A DNA stretch of 64,000 bases from contig JAILIS010000008.1 in NCBI GenBank assembly GCA_024695145.1, positions 1 to 64,000 on the forward strand. Reading direction: 5' to 3'. The notes under the pieces were generated by a model. That model was given only the letters and a program-made list of their open reading frames with translations. It did not search any database and was not told where the DNA came from. A program made the translations under genes and the position numbers. The stretch is from Lachnospiraceae bacterium. GTDB taxonomy: Bacteria; Bacillota; Clostridia; Lachnospirales; Lachnospiraceae. Below are positions 56,516-64,000 of this stretch, in pieces; positions within the stretch are counted from its first letter, which is position 1; the number at the start of each line of letters is the position of its first letter.

Positions 56516-57172
56516 TTAATCGATCTTCCAGATCGCTTCTTCTTTCTTTGCTCTGAGTATCTTATCGTTGATTATCAGCATCCTGTCATCGAGCTGTTCC
56601 ACCATCATCGCACACTCAAACAGTTCTTTTTTGATCTGCTCCGGTGCATCGCTTTCAAATTTGTAATTCATCTTGTGCTCGAGGCTGGCCCAGAAGTCCA
56701 TCGCTATAGTCCTGATCTGGATCTCGACCTTCGTATCGACAACGGAATCGGACAGATATATCGGTATCTCCACCAGCATATGATAACTCTTATATCCGCT
56801 TTCCTTGGGGCTCTCGATGTAATCCTTGACAGCAAGCACCTTGATATCATTCTGCTTGCGCAGCATATTTGCGATCTGGTAGATATCCGAAGTAAACGAA
56901 CAGATGATGCGGATACCCGCAATATCGTTCACGTACTTCACCATATTCTCAAGCGTGACCTCATAGCCCTTTTTCTTGAGCTTTCTGACTATGGATTCAG
57001 GCGACTTGATCCTCGATTTGATATGCTCTATCGGATTGTATTGATGAATATGCTGGAACTCATCGTTTAGGATCTCCAGCTTTGTACCTATCTCTTTGAG
57101 AGCGGAATTGTGAAGAAGTATGATCTCCTCCCAGGTTATATCCTGCTCCTCTTTATCGAAATCTATCTCCAA
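56516..57172 (-). CDS. Small alarmone synthetase (RelQ/YjbM-like)
   Basis: A 218-residue protein with only the RelA/SpoT synthetase domain. Motifs: IKSRIKSPESIVRKLKKKGY, NDIAGIRIICSFTSDIYQIA, KESGYKSYHMLVEIPIYL, VEIQIRTIAMDFWASLEHKM. It lacks the HD hydrolase and regulatory domains, as in the RelQ type. It transfers pyrophosphate from ATP to GDP/GTP to make (p)ppGpp. TTG start (57170-57172) downstream of GGGGG. Confidence 0.92.
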   Translation of the reverse strand: MEIDFDKEEQDITWEEIILLHNSALKEIGTKLEILNDEFQHIHQYNPIEHIKSRIKSPESIVRKLKKKGYEVTLENMVKYVNDIAGIRIICSFTSDIYQIANMLRKQNDIKVLAVKDYIESPKESGYKSYHMLVEIPIYLSDSVVDTKVEIQIRTIAMDFWASLEHKMNYKFESDAPEQIKKELFECAMMVEQLDDRMLIINDKILRAKKEEAIWKID

Positions 57173-57283
57173 GTTAATGTACCCCCGTAAAACTTTAATT
57201 CATTATATCATAAAATCATCCTCTCTTTCATCTGTTCACCGATTATTAACAAAAAAAACACGAACAGGTAAAAGCCTTACGGA

Positions 57284-57311
57284 TTGACAAAACACAAAAA
57301 AACAATAATAT
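57284..57311 (+). promoter_or_regulatory. Promoter of the 87-residue protein gene
   Basis: TTGACA (57284-57289) and TAATAT (57306-57311), spacer 16 bp, on the plus strand. Confidence 0.55.
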
Positions 57312-57330
57312 TGAAAACGGTGGAAAGAAG

Positions 57331-57594
57331 ATGAGATTCTGGGCAAGAATATTTAAAGACAACCGAATGATAAAAGACCTCACGGTCACTGTCGACGGCG
57401 ACGAAACCCGCACTCACAAGGTATTCGCCGCCATCGAGAAGATCAGCTATGAATTCGACATTGCAGCACCTATATGGCTCGACCTCAACATAGCCGATTT
57501 TAAGAAATACTCAAAAGTGAAATTCAAAACAGACAGCTTCATCGAGGAAGTTTTTTTCGACTATCTCGAATTCAGTGTTCTTGAAGAAGACTGA
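57331..57594 (+). CDS. Conserved-looking 87-residue protein, unknown
   Basis: A small soluble protein (MRFWARIFKDNRMIKDLTVT, a beta strand start; then helix KVFAAIEKISYEFDIAAPIW; ending EEVFFDYLEFSVLEED). ATG follows GGTGGAAAGAAG. It looks like a compact alpha/beta fold. Such small proteins are common in Lachnospiraceae near relA-type genes, but I cannot name the family. It converges with the EF-hand-like gene, five bases apart. Confidence 0.65.
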   Translation: MRFWARIFKDNRMIKDLTVTVDGDETRTHKVFAAIEKISYEFDIAAPIWLDLNIADFKKYSKVKFKTDSFIEEVFFDYLEFSVLEED

Positions 57595-57599
57595 CCGTT

Positions 57600-58664
57600 T
57601 CACTGTGCCAGATCGAGGTGCTGGACCGTCCCCGCCATACCGTTCTCATACAGGAATATCCCGGTCTTTCTTATGCGCGCCCTCGTCTCATTGGTCGCAA
57701 TATCATTTAACGAAAAATCGGTAGAGGCACTTCCGGTATATATCGCACCCACATTTTTATCTTTCAGTTTTACAAGCTCCCGGGTACCGTCCTCCCTGAT
57801 AAAGGCGATCACCAATTTATCGAATACCTCATCAGCTTCATCGATCCATCCGTTACCGTCAAGATCATATTTGGAAAGATCCGAAAATCCGTCTCCCGAA
57901 GAAGTACCGAAGAGCTCACTTCCATCGTTGATCATCCCGTCCCCGTTACGGTCGAGTGCCAGATAACCGCTTCCCGGCGAAAGCGCTGCAATGTTTTCCT
58001 CACTGTTGTCACAATCAAGGTCAAAGGCAATCTTTACATCCGACACCTGTGCGGCCGGCACATCAAGATTGATCACAAGCGGATCCGTAAACGTACTTAG
58101 TGTTGTAACATTTTCCTCATAGTACTGCGTAAAACTCCTGCTCATCGATAGCTCCAGATCAAAATCGAGTTCCCTTCCATCCCCGGTAATGACCTTCCCC
58201 GTAGTCTTAAAGCACGTCTCTTCAGTCTCCGACCTGTAGTACTGCCGAGTTTGCGAGATCTGCGTTATCATCCCGCCTCCCCCCAAAGAGACCGCTCTGT
58301 CCCCATCAGGATGTCCCTTCACCCCAAAGAGCATGAACAACAGAAACTGAATACATTCAACCCTTATACGGTTCATGGCATCCCGCTCGAGCTTTTCTTC
58401 ATATGAACTGTTCGCCGCAGCTGCCTTCATCCTGCCCAAAATACTGTCAAAATCACCCTTGGCATTTTGTGCATCCGTTCTGGAGGAAGAGTCTTTTTCA
58501 TCCCCCCTGGTTTTTGAAACATCATGTTTCGATCCGTCGCCATATGCATTTCCCAGTACCCCGGGGAAAGACAGTATCGATCCCGAGACGGTATTGCTGA
58601 CGGCGCTCACAGAAGTATAAGTTCTGGCGGACTCCATTCCTATACTGCTGTCTTTGATCCTCAA
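57600..58664 (-). CDS. EF-hand-like calcium-binding protein, sigma-28-type expression
   Basis: A 354-residue protein. The TTG start (58662-58664) is five bases after AAAGGAGGG. The N-terminal 60 residues are Ser/Asp-rich without signal peptide. Near residue 225-275 two Ca-binding loops are seen: LDRNGDGMINDGSELFG and YDLDGNGWIDEADEVFDKL, the double motif of many bacterial Ca-binding secreted proteins. After these, a beta-strand tail follows. Lack of a Sec signal and a sigma-28-type promoter upstream suggest export by the flagellar apparatus or a function coupled to motility. No precise family name. Confidence 0.72.
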   Translation of the reverse strand: MRIKDSSIGMESARTYTSVSAVSNTVSGSILSFPGVLGNAYGDGSKHDVSKTRGDEKDSSSRTDAQNAKGDFDSILGRMKAAAANSSYEEKLERDAMNRIRVECIQFLLFMLFGVKGHPDGDRAVSLGGGGMITQISQTRQYYRSETEETCFKTTGKVITGDGRELDFDLELSMSRSFTQYYEENVTTLSTFTDPLVINLDVPAAQVSDVKIAFDLDCDNSEENIAALSPGSGYLALDRNGDGMINDGSELFGTSSGDGFSDLSKYDLDGNGWIDEADEVFDKLVIAFIREDGTRELVKLKDKNVGAIYTGSASTDFSLNDIATNETRARIRKTGIFLYENGMAGTVQHLDLAQ

Positions 58665-58699
58665 ATAATCCCTCCTTTTCGAAAAGTGTAAACTGCACG

Positions 58700-58739
58700 A
58701 AAAAAGGGAACGGATAACTCCTGTAGAGAATCCGTTCCC
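58700..58739 (-). terminator. Terminator inside the leader of the EF-hand-like gene
   Basis: Minus-strand stem GGGAACGGAT / ATCCGTTCCC with a 14-base loop containing ACAGGAG, followed by TTTTTT. It lies between the sigma-28-type promoter and the gene start, so the transcript must read through it unless it serves only the upstream LUD gene. Confidence 0.8.
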
Positions 58740-58783
58740 ATGTATGCCTATCCATGCAGTCAGATCATATACCTGTATATAGT

Positions 58784-58810
58784 ATATCGGATAAAAACAC
58801 GATTACTTTA
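58784..58810 (-). promoter_or_regulatory. Sigma-28-type promoter of the EF-hand-like gene
   Basis: TAAA (58807-58810) and TCCGATAT (58784-58791), spacer 15 bp, exactly the flagellar sigma factor spacing; TAAAGT matches the -35 consensus further. Placed just downstream of the LUD stop. Confidence 0.7.
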
Positions 58811-58818
58811 TAACCGTT

Positions 58819-59448
58819 TCAGAATCCCAGAACATCATTAACAAGGATCACATGGATCCTGTCCGCATGTCTTGAATATCTGGTGATAAGAAACTGACAG
58901 CAGATGGTGTCGGGAGATTTGCAGTCGGCACATTCACCCGTAACGGAACACGGCGTTGAAAGGTTAAAACGCTGCGCATTGATGGGCGCTGCTGTGTTTC
59001 TTGCTCTCTTCATCGCAGCATCAACATCGTTACAGACCTTGTTCATCCCCACAATGAAGATCACTTTCTTAGGTCCCTGCGCTATAGCGCTGACACGGTT
59101 GGAGTTGCCGTCAATATTCACGAGGATACCGTCGGATGTCATGGCATTGGTGCTTGTCAGGAAAACATCCGCATCATAAGCTGCGAGCATGGCAGCTCTC
59201 TTATCTTCCATCTCATCGCGGTCTATAAAGTTATAATTACCGGTCTTTACCGCATCCACAAGGCCTATCTCATGAGCACTCATGGCTCCGCCCATAGTTA
59301 CGGATGATCCTTCCGGTATTAAAGACAGCGCGATCTTTTTTGCCTCTTCTTTATCTGCGGCATAGTACCCCGTCATATTGCGGGACTTTAATCCCTTTAT
59401 GATCTGTTGTGAAAACTTATCATTTCTGGTAATTATGTTTTTATTCAT
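58819..59448 (-). CDS. LUD-domain protein (LutC/YkgG-like)
   Basis: A 209-residue protein of the LUD (DUF162) family: SSVTMGGAMSAHEIGL near 48, DADVFLTSTNAMTSDGILVN near 95, FIVGMNKVCNDVDAAMKRAR near 130. A cluster of Cys at about 170-190 (CSVTGECADCKSPDTICC) could bind metal or FeS. Members are linked to lactate or ubiquinone-independent redox enzymes, often with LutA/LutB, which are absent here. It follows the aconitase-like hydratase gene by about 45 bases in the same direction. Confidence 0.85.
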   Translation of the reverse strand: MNKNIITRNDKFSQQIIKGLKSRNMTGYYAADKEEAKKIALSLIPEGSSVTMGGAMSAHEIGLVDAVKTGNYNFIDRDEMEDKRAAMLAAYDADVFLTSTNAMTSDGILVNIDGNSNRVSAIAQGPKKVIFIVGMNKVCNDVDAAMKRARNTAAPINAQRFNLSTPCSVTGECADCKSPDTICCQFLITRYSRHADRIHVILVNDVLGF

Positions 59449-59494
59449 ATACTCTTCTCCTGTCTGTAAAGTTTCGGTTCGAACAACACCCTTT

Positions 59495-61756
59495 CTATCC
59501 GGCGTAATAATTGATCAGGCATCCTTTAAGGATTATGGTCCGTTCATCTTCGGTAAGCGGTGCCATATGAAGCATGAATTCCTGAAGTCTGCCATCCTTT
59601 ACGGCATATGACTTTATGTCTGCCGCACCACTTTCTATAGCCTTTCTGATACCCGGTATGAACAGATAGTCAAGATTGGCAAACGGAAGCGGTCCTTCGT
59701 CAATGAGAAACGGCAGCATTCCCCAGTTTATAAGATTACTCCTGTAGCGTTTCGTGGCATATTCGTTCGCGATATTGGCCCATCCGCCGAGAACCTTCTG
59801 ACAGCTCGCTGCCTGTTCCCTTGCGGAACCGTCCCCCGGCTTAACCGCAAATATTGTTGAGCCTATCCCGGTGTTGGTTCTGTCAGCATCCGCAAACACT
59901 GTCCTGACAGCCTCCATGGCTGATCTTATCTCCGGAAGCGCTGCGCAGGGATCACTGCCTTCACCCCTTGCCTCCTCAGCAGATCTTACTTCCTTGGCCC
60001 GGCCGACATACATGGGGTCTTTACGTGAAAGAGCAAACTCGGCAAGTCCCAACGGATTGGATCTGTAAGATGATGTCTCCCCCGAAGGGATCAGCTCATC
60101 GGTTGTCGTAACCGGATCGTGTATTTCCGATACAACCTTCAGCAGCAGGTTGTCGGTAAGTGCCTCCATGGCCGGCCAGTCCTTGATGTTCGGTCCGAAA
60201 TGTATCTCCTGATCCTTATCCGCCACACCTTTTGAATCAAACACTCTGTTCTTATAAATATCCGAATCAAAAGAATATCTGTATTTTTTCAGTGTATCGG
60301 CTTCGATCTGCCTTGTCGCACTTGTAAGGAATCCTTTGTTTGCCGCTGTTGCCGCGATCGATCGTGCATCCATCAGGGCAACCGAGCTTATCTGTCCGCT
60401 CTGAAGCTTGCTTCCTTCACGGTTCGGGAAGTTCCTTGTGGAATGCCTTATTGAAAATCCGTTATTGGCAGGTGTATCACCGGCTCCGAAGCACGGACCA
60501 CAGAATGCTGTTTTTAATACCGCTCCGGTCTCAAGGATCTTAGCGGCACAGCCGTTTCTGATAAGTTCCATATAGATCGGCATTGATGCCGGATATACAC
60601 TCAGACTGAATCCTCCGTCGCCTATGCTCTTTCCGTCAAGAATATCTGATACCGCGCAAATATTCTCGAATCCGCCGCCGGCACATCCCGCAACTATTCC
60701 CTGATCGACATAGAGCCTGTTATCCCTGATCTTATCCGTAAGTTTGTAATCAACCGCACCGTCAAGGGATACTTCAGCCTTCTTTTCGACTTCACGGAGT
60801 ATATCGCAAAGATTTGCATTGACCTCGTCGATCGTATATGTGTTGCTCGGATGGAAAGGCATTGCGATCATTGGTTCTACAGCCGACAGATCCACTTCTA
60901 TCATCCTGTCATAATATGCCACATGTCCCGGAGCAAGCTTTTTGTAATCTTCGCTTCTTCCGTGTATATCGTAAAACTGCTTTACGGACTCGTCTGTCTG
61001 CCAAACGGATGACAGGCAGGTAGTCTCCGTTGTCATCACATCCACGCCTATCCTGAAATCGGCACTCATGGAAGCGATACCGGGGCCTACAAATTCCATG
61101 ACCCTGTTCTTGACGAAACCGCTGTTAAATACCTCACCTATAATGGCAAGCGCCACGTCCTGAGGACCGACTCCTTCCCTGGGAGCTCCCGTCATATAAA
61201 CGGCCACGACTTCCGGCCTGTCTATATCATAGGTCCGGCCGAGAAGCTGCTTTACAAGTTCCGGACCTCCCTCACCCATAGCCATTGTTCCGAGTGCTCC
61301 GTATCTTGTATGAGAATCCGATCCAAGGATCATGCTTCCGCAGCTCGCGAGCATCTCGCGGGCATACTGGTGGATAACGGCCTGATGAGGCGGAACATAA
61401 ACACCGCCGTACTTTTTGGCACATGTCAGGCCGAACATATGGTCATCCTCATTGATAGTCCCGCCAACCGCGCACAGACTGTTGTGACAGTTTGTAAGAA
61501 CATACGGCATCGGAAATCTCTCCAGCCCGGATGCCCGGGCGGTCTGTATGATCCCGACATAGGTTATATCATGTGAAGTAAGCTTGTCGAACCTGATCTT
61601 AAGCCTGTCCATATCTTCAGAAGTATTATGTGCCAAAAGAATGCCATAGGCTATAGTATTTTTCAGGGCGTCCTCAGGTTTGTCCGGTACATCCGCCGCA
61701 GCGGCGATCTTCATACCGTCAATTAAAAATACACCCTCATCATGCAGTCTGATCAT
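59495..61756 (-). CDS. Aconitase-superfamily hydratase (YbhJ-like)
   Basis: A 753-residue protein, the same length as E. coli YbhJ, an aconitase-like protein of unknown substrate. Signatures: [41 protein letters not shown] (as aconitase), GCAGGGFEN and [12 protein letters not shown] (CxxC for the 4Fe-4S cluster), [10 protein letters not shown], and the C-terminal swivel-like region. It probably catalyses a stereospecific hydration/dehydration of a dicarboxylic or tricarboxylic acid. It forms a pair with the LUD-domain gene downstream. Substrate unknown. Confidence 0.85.
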   Translation of the reverse strand: MIRLHDEGVFLIDGMKIAAAADVPDKPEDALKNTIAYGILLAHNTSEDMDRLKIRFDKLTSHDITYVGIIQTARASGLERFPMPYVLTNCHNSLCAVGGTINEDDHMFGLTCAKKYGGVYVPPHQAVIHQYAREMLASCGSMILGSDSHTRYGALGTMAMGEGGPELVKQLLGRTYDIDRPEVVAVYMTGAPREGVGPQDVALAIIGEVFNSGFVKNRVMEFVGPGIASMSADFRIGVDVMTTETTCLSSVWQTDESVKQFYDIHGRSEDYKKLAPGHVAYYDRMIEVDLSAVEPMIAMPFHPSNTYTIDEVNANLCDILREVEKKAEVSLDGAVDYKLTDKIRDNRLYVDQGIVAGCAGGGFENICAVSDILDGKSIGDGGFSLSVYPASMPIYMELIRNGCAAKILETGAVLKTAFCGPCFGAGDTPANNGFSIRHSTRNFPNREGSKLQSGQISSVALMDARSIAATAANKGFLTSATRQIEADTLKKYRYSFDSDIYKNRVFDSKGVADKDQEIHFGPNIKDWPAMEALTDNLLLKVVSEIHDPVTTTDELIPSGETSSYRSNPLGLAEFALSRKDPMYVGRAKEVRSAEEARGEGSDPCAALPEIRSAMEAVRTVFADADRTNTGIGSTIFAVKPGDGSAREQAASCQKVLGGWANIANEYATKRYRSNLINWGMLPFLIDEGPLPFANLDYLFIPGIRKAIESGAADIKSYAVKDGRLQEFMLHMAPLTEDERTIILKGCLINYYAG

Positions 61757-61780
61757 TGTTTAACCTCCGGATAATGTATC

Positions 61781-61806
61781 AAAAAGGGGACTATCGCTAG
61801 TCCCCT
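61781..61806 (-). terminator. Terminator of the DUF6465 gene
   Basis: Stem GGGGACTA / TAGTCCCC with a four-base loop, followed by TTTTTG on the minus strand. Confidence 0.88.
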
Positions 61807-61835
61807 TCGATCTTTTATGATTACGCAGTGTCGGA

Positions 61836-62402
61836 TCAGAAATCAAAATACATATCGAATGAATCGTTAACATCACCGTTTATAACACTGTAAACCTTCT
61901 GCTCAGCAACATTTAAATAAATATCGATGCTCTTGATATCGGCAACTTTGATACCGAGATCATATTTTGCACGATCCTTGGCTGTCTTGAGATACTGCTT
62001 GAAAAGTGCATCTGCCGTAACGTTCTTGCTGTCTGAAATAGCGAAAACAGCATTTGTCTTAACAACCGTCTTCTTAGCTACAGCCTTCTTTGCAGGTGCT
62101 TTCTTAGCAGGAGCTTTCTTAGCGGGTGCTGCTGCCTTCTTAGCAGGAGCTGCTTTCTTGGCAGGTGCTGCTGCCTTCTTGGCGGGAGCTGCCTTCTTGG
62201 CGGGAGCTGCTTTCTTGGCAGGTGCTGCTGCCTTCTTAGCAGGAGCTTTCTTAGCGGGTGCCTTCTTGGCAGGTGCTGCCTTCTTAGCGGGTGCTGCTGC
62301 CTTCTGCTCAGCTACAGCGGCCTTTATAGCCTCTTTTGCCTTCTCGGGTTCTGTAACAACAGCCTTTTTAACTGTTACTGTGGGTTTCTTTACGTCTGCC
62401 AT
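61836..62402 (-). CDS. AAPAKK-repeat protein with DUF6465-like domain
   Basis: A 188-residue protein. Residues about 35-112 are a tandem array of AAPAKK / APAKK units, strongly basic and Pro/Ala-rich like the tail of histone H1 and bacterial nucleoid proteins. The C-terminal 70 residues are a small domain (NAVFAISDSKNVTADALFKQ, YLKTAKDRAKYDLGIKVADI, then SVINGDVNDSFDMYFDF) that I associate with DUF6465 of Lachnospiraceae. It may bind DNA or RNA through the tail. AAAGGAG precedes the start; consensus promoter at 62484-62512 suggests strong expression. Confidence 0.75.
   Translation of the reverse strand: MADVKKPTVTVKKAVVTEPEKAKEAIKAAVAEQKAAAPAKKAAPAKKAPAKKAPAKKAAAPAKKAAPAKKAAPAKKAAAPAKKAAPAKKAAAPAKKAPAKKAPAKKAVAKKTVVKTNAVFAISDSKNVTADALFKQYLKTAKDRAKYDLGIKVADIKSIDIYLNVAEQKVYSVINGDVNDSFDMYFDF
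62075..62305 (-). repeat. Tandem repeat encoding AAPAKK units
   Basis: About a dozen imperfect 15-18 base units coding APAKK or AAPAKK. Codon use varies (GCT/GCA/GCC), but the third positions are repeated in blocks, showing expansion by slippage or unequal exchange. Length may vary between strains. Confidence 0.8.
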
Positions 62403-62483
62403 GCTAGTAATTCTCCTTTCAAACTACCTTTATCACATAAAAAATACTTTAAAAATATAGCAAACTCAATACATGCAATAAGA

Positions 62484-62512
62484 AATATATCGCAGTTACG
62501 CGGTTTTGTCAA
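62484..62512 (-). promoter_or_regulatory. Promoter of the AAPAKK-repeat gene
   Basis: TTGACA (62507-62512) and TATATT (62484-62489), spacer 17 bp, minus strand, giving a leader of about 75 bases. Confidence 0.8.
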
Positions 62513-62588
62513 CATTTGGCTGATTTTTGTGAATAATTACCACAAATCCCGAGATTTTGTCACAATATTATACAAGATAACAACAGAA

Positions 62589-63308
62589 TCATGCTCTGAT
62601 ACTGAATCCGAGGCTTTTGCCATCATTCACAAACATCTGAACCGTCTCTAATGATAACTGTCCGAGATCCTTTCCGAAGTTCGGAAGTTTTGCGAGAATG
62701 GCATTGGTCACAGTGATGATATCGGTGCCTGATTCCTGCGCCTGTACTATATTGTACACTTCCCTGCAGCTGGCCCACAAAGTGAGAGTTCCGGGCTTTT
62801 TGGACGCTATCTCTTTGGCCTTTTTCATCATGGGAACAGCATCAACCCCGGTATCCATTATCCTTCCGGCAAATACGGACACGATATTTTCAGTGCCTTC
62901 GGCAAAAGCATCAACCGTCTCTTCGATCTGTTTCATCGTCAGGATCGCCGTGACATTAAGCTTCAATCCCTTAGCCGACAGTTTTCTGATAAGCGGAATG
63001 CTCGACTCACCCTTCGAATTGGTGATCGGGATCTTGACGTAAACATTGCTCCCGAGGCCGCATATTATTTCAGCTTCCTCCTCCATTCCGACAAAATCAT
63101 CCGCAAAGACTTCAAACGACAGCGGAAGATCCGGAATCTCCTTCACACACTCTTTGGCAAAAGTCACATAATCCCTGACTCCGGCCTTCTTCATCAGCGT
63201 GGGGTTGGTCGTAAAACCTTTTACGATGCCCTTGGCATACTCTTCTTTCATGGCCTTTATATCGGCCCCGTCTGCATAGATTGTGATTGTAAGATCGCTT
63301 GCTTTCAT
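62589..63308 (-). CDS. Transaldolase (small, fructose-6-phosphate aldolase-type)
   Basis: A 239-residue enzyme of the short transaldolase/FSA class. VKGFTTNPTLMKKAG near 29-43 and VYVKIPITNSKGESS near 90-104, where the lysine forms the Schiff base, plus FAGRIMDTGVDA near 148. It transfers a dihydroxyacetone unit between sugar phosphates. The SIS-domain gene lies 38 bases upstream in the same direction, so both may act on one sugar pathway. GGGAG precedes the ATG. Confidence 0.9.
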   Translation of the reverse strand: MKASDLTITIYADGADIKAMKEEYAKGIVKGFTTNPTLMKKAGVRDYVTFAKECVKEIPDLPLSFEVFADDFVGMEEEAEIICGLGSNVYVKIPITNSKGESSIPLIRKLSAKGLKLNVTAILTMKQIEETVDAFAEGTENIVSVFAGRIMDTGVDAVPMMKKAKEIASKKPGTLTLWASCREVYNIVQAQESGTDIITVTNAILAKLPNFGKDLGQLSLETVQMFVNDGKSLGFSIRA

Positions 63309-63346
63309 TATTTTCTCCCTTCAGTAATACGGTTTTACTATTCCCC

Positions 63347-63910
63347 TTATATACTTAACGCATTTACCATGAGGTGCCATACCACACCCTGCCAGCCTTC
63401 GGCGTGAGGTGTGATACGCGAATTATCCACTACGGGAATGAGAACGCAGGCATCACTTACCTGTTTTGAATATCCGCCGGTTCTCGATACTATAGATATC
63501 ACCTTTGCACCTCGCTCTTTTCCGAGTTTGAGAGCATTTACGATGTTAAGTGATGTTGTCTCGCTTCCGCCTCCGACCGAGAACACCATTATGCAATCCT
63601 TCCCGTTCAAATGGCTCGTCTCAAGCCATTTTGCAAATGTCGTCTCCCAGCCTTCGTCGTTTGTTCTTGCAGTCAGTTCCGAAACATTGTCGGTAGGTGC
63701 ATATGTCTCTATACCTCCGATCTTTCTGAAATCGTTGACCGCATGCGATGCGTTTGCCGCACTTCCGCCTACTCCGAGAATGAACAGTCTGCCTTCATTC
63801 TTTTTTGTTTCACGAAGGATATCGATCCCTTTTTCGATCTCTTCCTGTGAAACTGTCTCGGCAATACTGATCGTCTCCTTAAGGTATTGCCTGATGTAAT
63901 CTTTCGTCAT
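63347..63910 (-). CDS. SIS-domain sugar isomerase (GmhA-like)
   Basis: A 187-residue protein. The start at ATG 63908-63910 follows GGAGGG; the frame extends 16 codons upstream without support. RLFILGVGGSAANASHAVND near 45-64 and MVFSVGGGSETTSLNIVNAL near 105 form the sugar-phosphate binding SIS fold; TARTNDEGWETTFAKWL matches the GmhA (sedoheptulose-7-phosphate isomerase) group. Heptose synthesis would use sedoheptulose 7-phosphate, which a transaldolase can influence, but the pair could also serve another sugar. More of the cluster may lie beyond the right edge. Confidence 0.82.
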   Translation of the reverse strand: MTKDYIRQYLKETISIAETVSQEEIEKGIDILRETKKNEGRLFILGVGGSAANASHAVNDFRKIGGIETYAPTDNVSELTARTNDEGWETTFAKWLETSHLNGKDCIMVFSVGGGSETTSLNIVNALKLGKERGAKVISIVSRTGGYSKQVSDACVLIPVVDNSRITPHAEGWQGVVWHLMVNALSI

Positions 63911-64000
63911 AATTGTTCCCTCCTTTTCCCTTATTGAGCCTGACGGCCCATTCTTCAAAACAATATGACTTTATTCCATCACCGGATCATACCGGGATCA
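63911..64000. other. Right edge: no gene called
   Basis: Short frames ending here may be the 3' end of an upstream gene on the minus strand, for example one stopping near 63974, but too little sequence is present to support any. Confidence 0.3.

Noticed and set aside
61927..62460. Long plus-strand frame rich in FLAGA repeats
   Set aside because: It is the antisense of the AAPAKK repeat gene. It has no ribosome binding site or promoter, and its repeats are only the mirror of the real repeat.

Overview
The window looks like chromosome from a motile, Gram-positive anaerobe of the Lachnospiraceae (Butyrivibrio / Roseburia-like Clostridia). I infer this from the gene order and from families typical of that group: DUF6033-, DUF6465-, DUF4860- and DUF3160-type proteins, a FliD-like cap protein, a SleB-type cell wall hydrolase, MntP and UDP-galactopyranose mutase. 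No search could be run, so every name rests on motif and family recognition. Many promoters fit TTGACA-N17-TATAAT closely. Two others resemble the flagellar sigma-28 type.

Layout. (1) 1-4.75 kb: the right part of an integrative element: truncated tyrosine integrase, excisionase, a divergent repressor/operator switch, and an AT-rich two-gene cargo resembling the Lamassu anti-phage system (DUF4297-type nuclease plus Rad50-like ATPase with a CxxC hook). It abuts a tRNA-Gln(CUG) gene, the probable integration target. (2) 4.8-16.3 kb: housekeeping genes on the minus strand (cell wall hydrolase, proC, a SpoU-type methyltransferase, pfkA, dnaE, glf), then two unknown genes behind a sigma-28-like promoter, mntP and a beta-lactamase-family remnant. 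(3) 16.3-20.9 kb: the str operon (rpsL-rpsG-fusA-tuf) with a consensus promoter and a second promoter for tuf. (4) 20.9-27.6 kb: a tightly overlapping ten-gene operon with type IV pilus-like parts (PilT ATPase, PilC platform, four small single-helix proteins), a transglutaminase-like lipoprotein, an ECF sigma factor with a probable membrane regulator, and a degenerate GGDEF protein. (5) 28.2-41.5 kb: rpoC, rpoB, rplL, rplJ (with an L10 leader and attenuator), a CapA-like lipoprotein gene, rplA, rplK, nusG, secE, rpmG. (6) 41.9-52.2 kb: fliD-like gene, small unknowns, a DUF3160 lipoprotein-like exported protein, a GH3 beta-glucosidase, a LicD/glycerophosphotransferase-like fusion and an HD-GYP phosphodiesterase. 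(7) 52.2-64 kb: murA, an M23 peptidase, a coiled-coil membrane protein, a small alarmone synthetase, an EF-hand-like protein behind a sigma-28-type promoter, a LUD protein, an aconitase-like hydratase, an AAPAKK-repeat DUF6465 protein, transaldolase and a SIS sugar isomerase.

How it fits together. Most of the window is core genome for transcription, translation and the envelope. The points most worth a second look are the compact Lamassu-bearing element at tRNA-Gln, the minimal pilus-like operon with its own sigma factor, a large insertion in rpoC, and two sigma-28-type transcripts whose leaders show GGA in a hairpin loop and again at the ribosome binding site, a pattern that suggests CsrA control.
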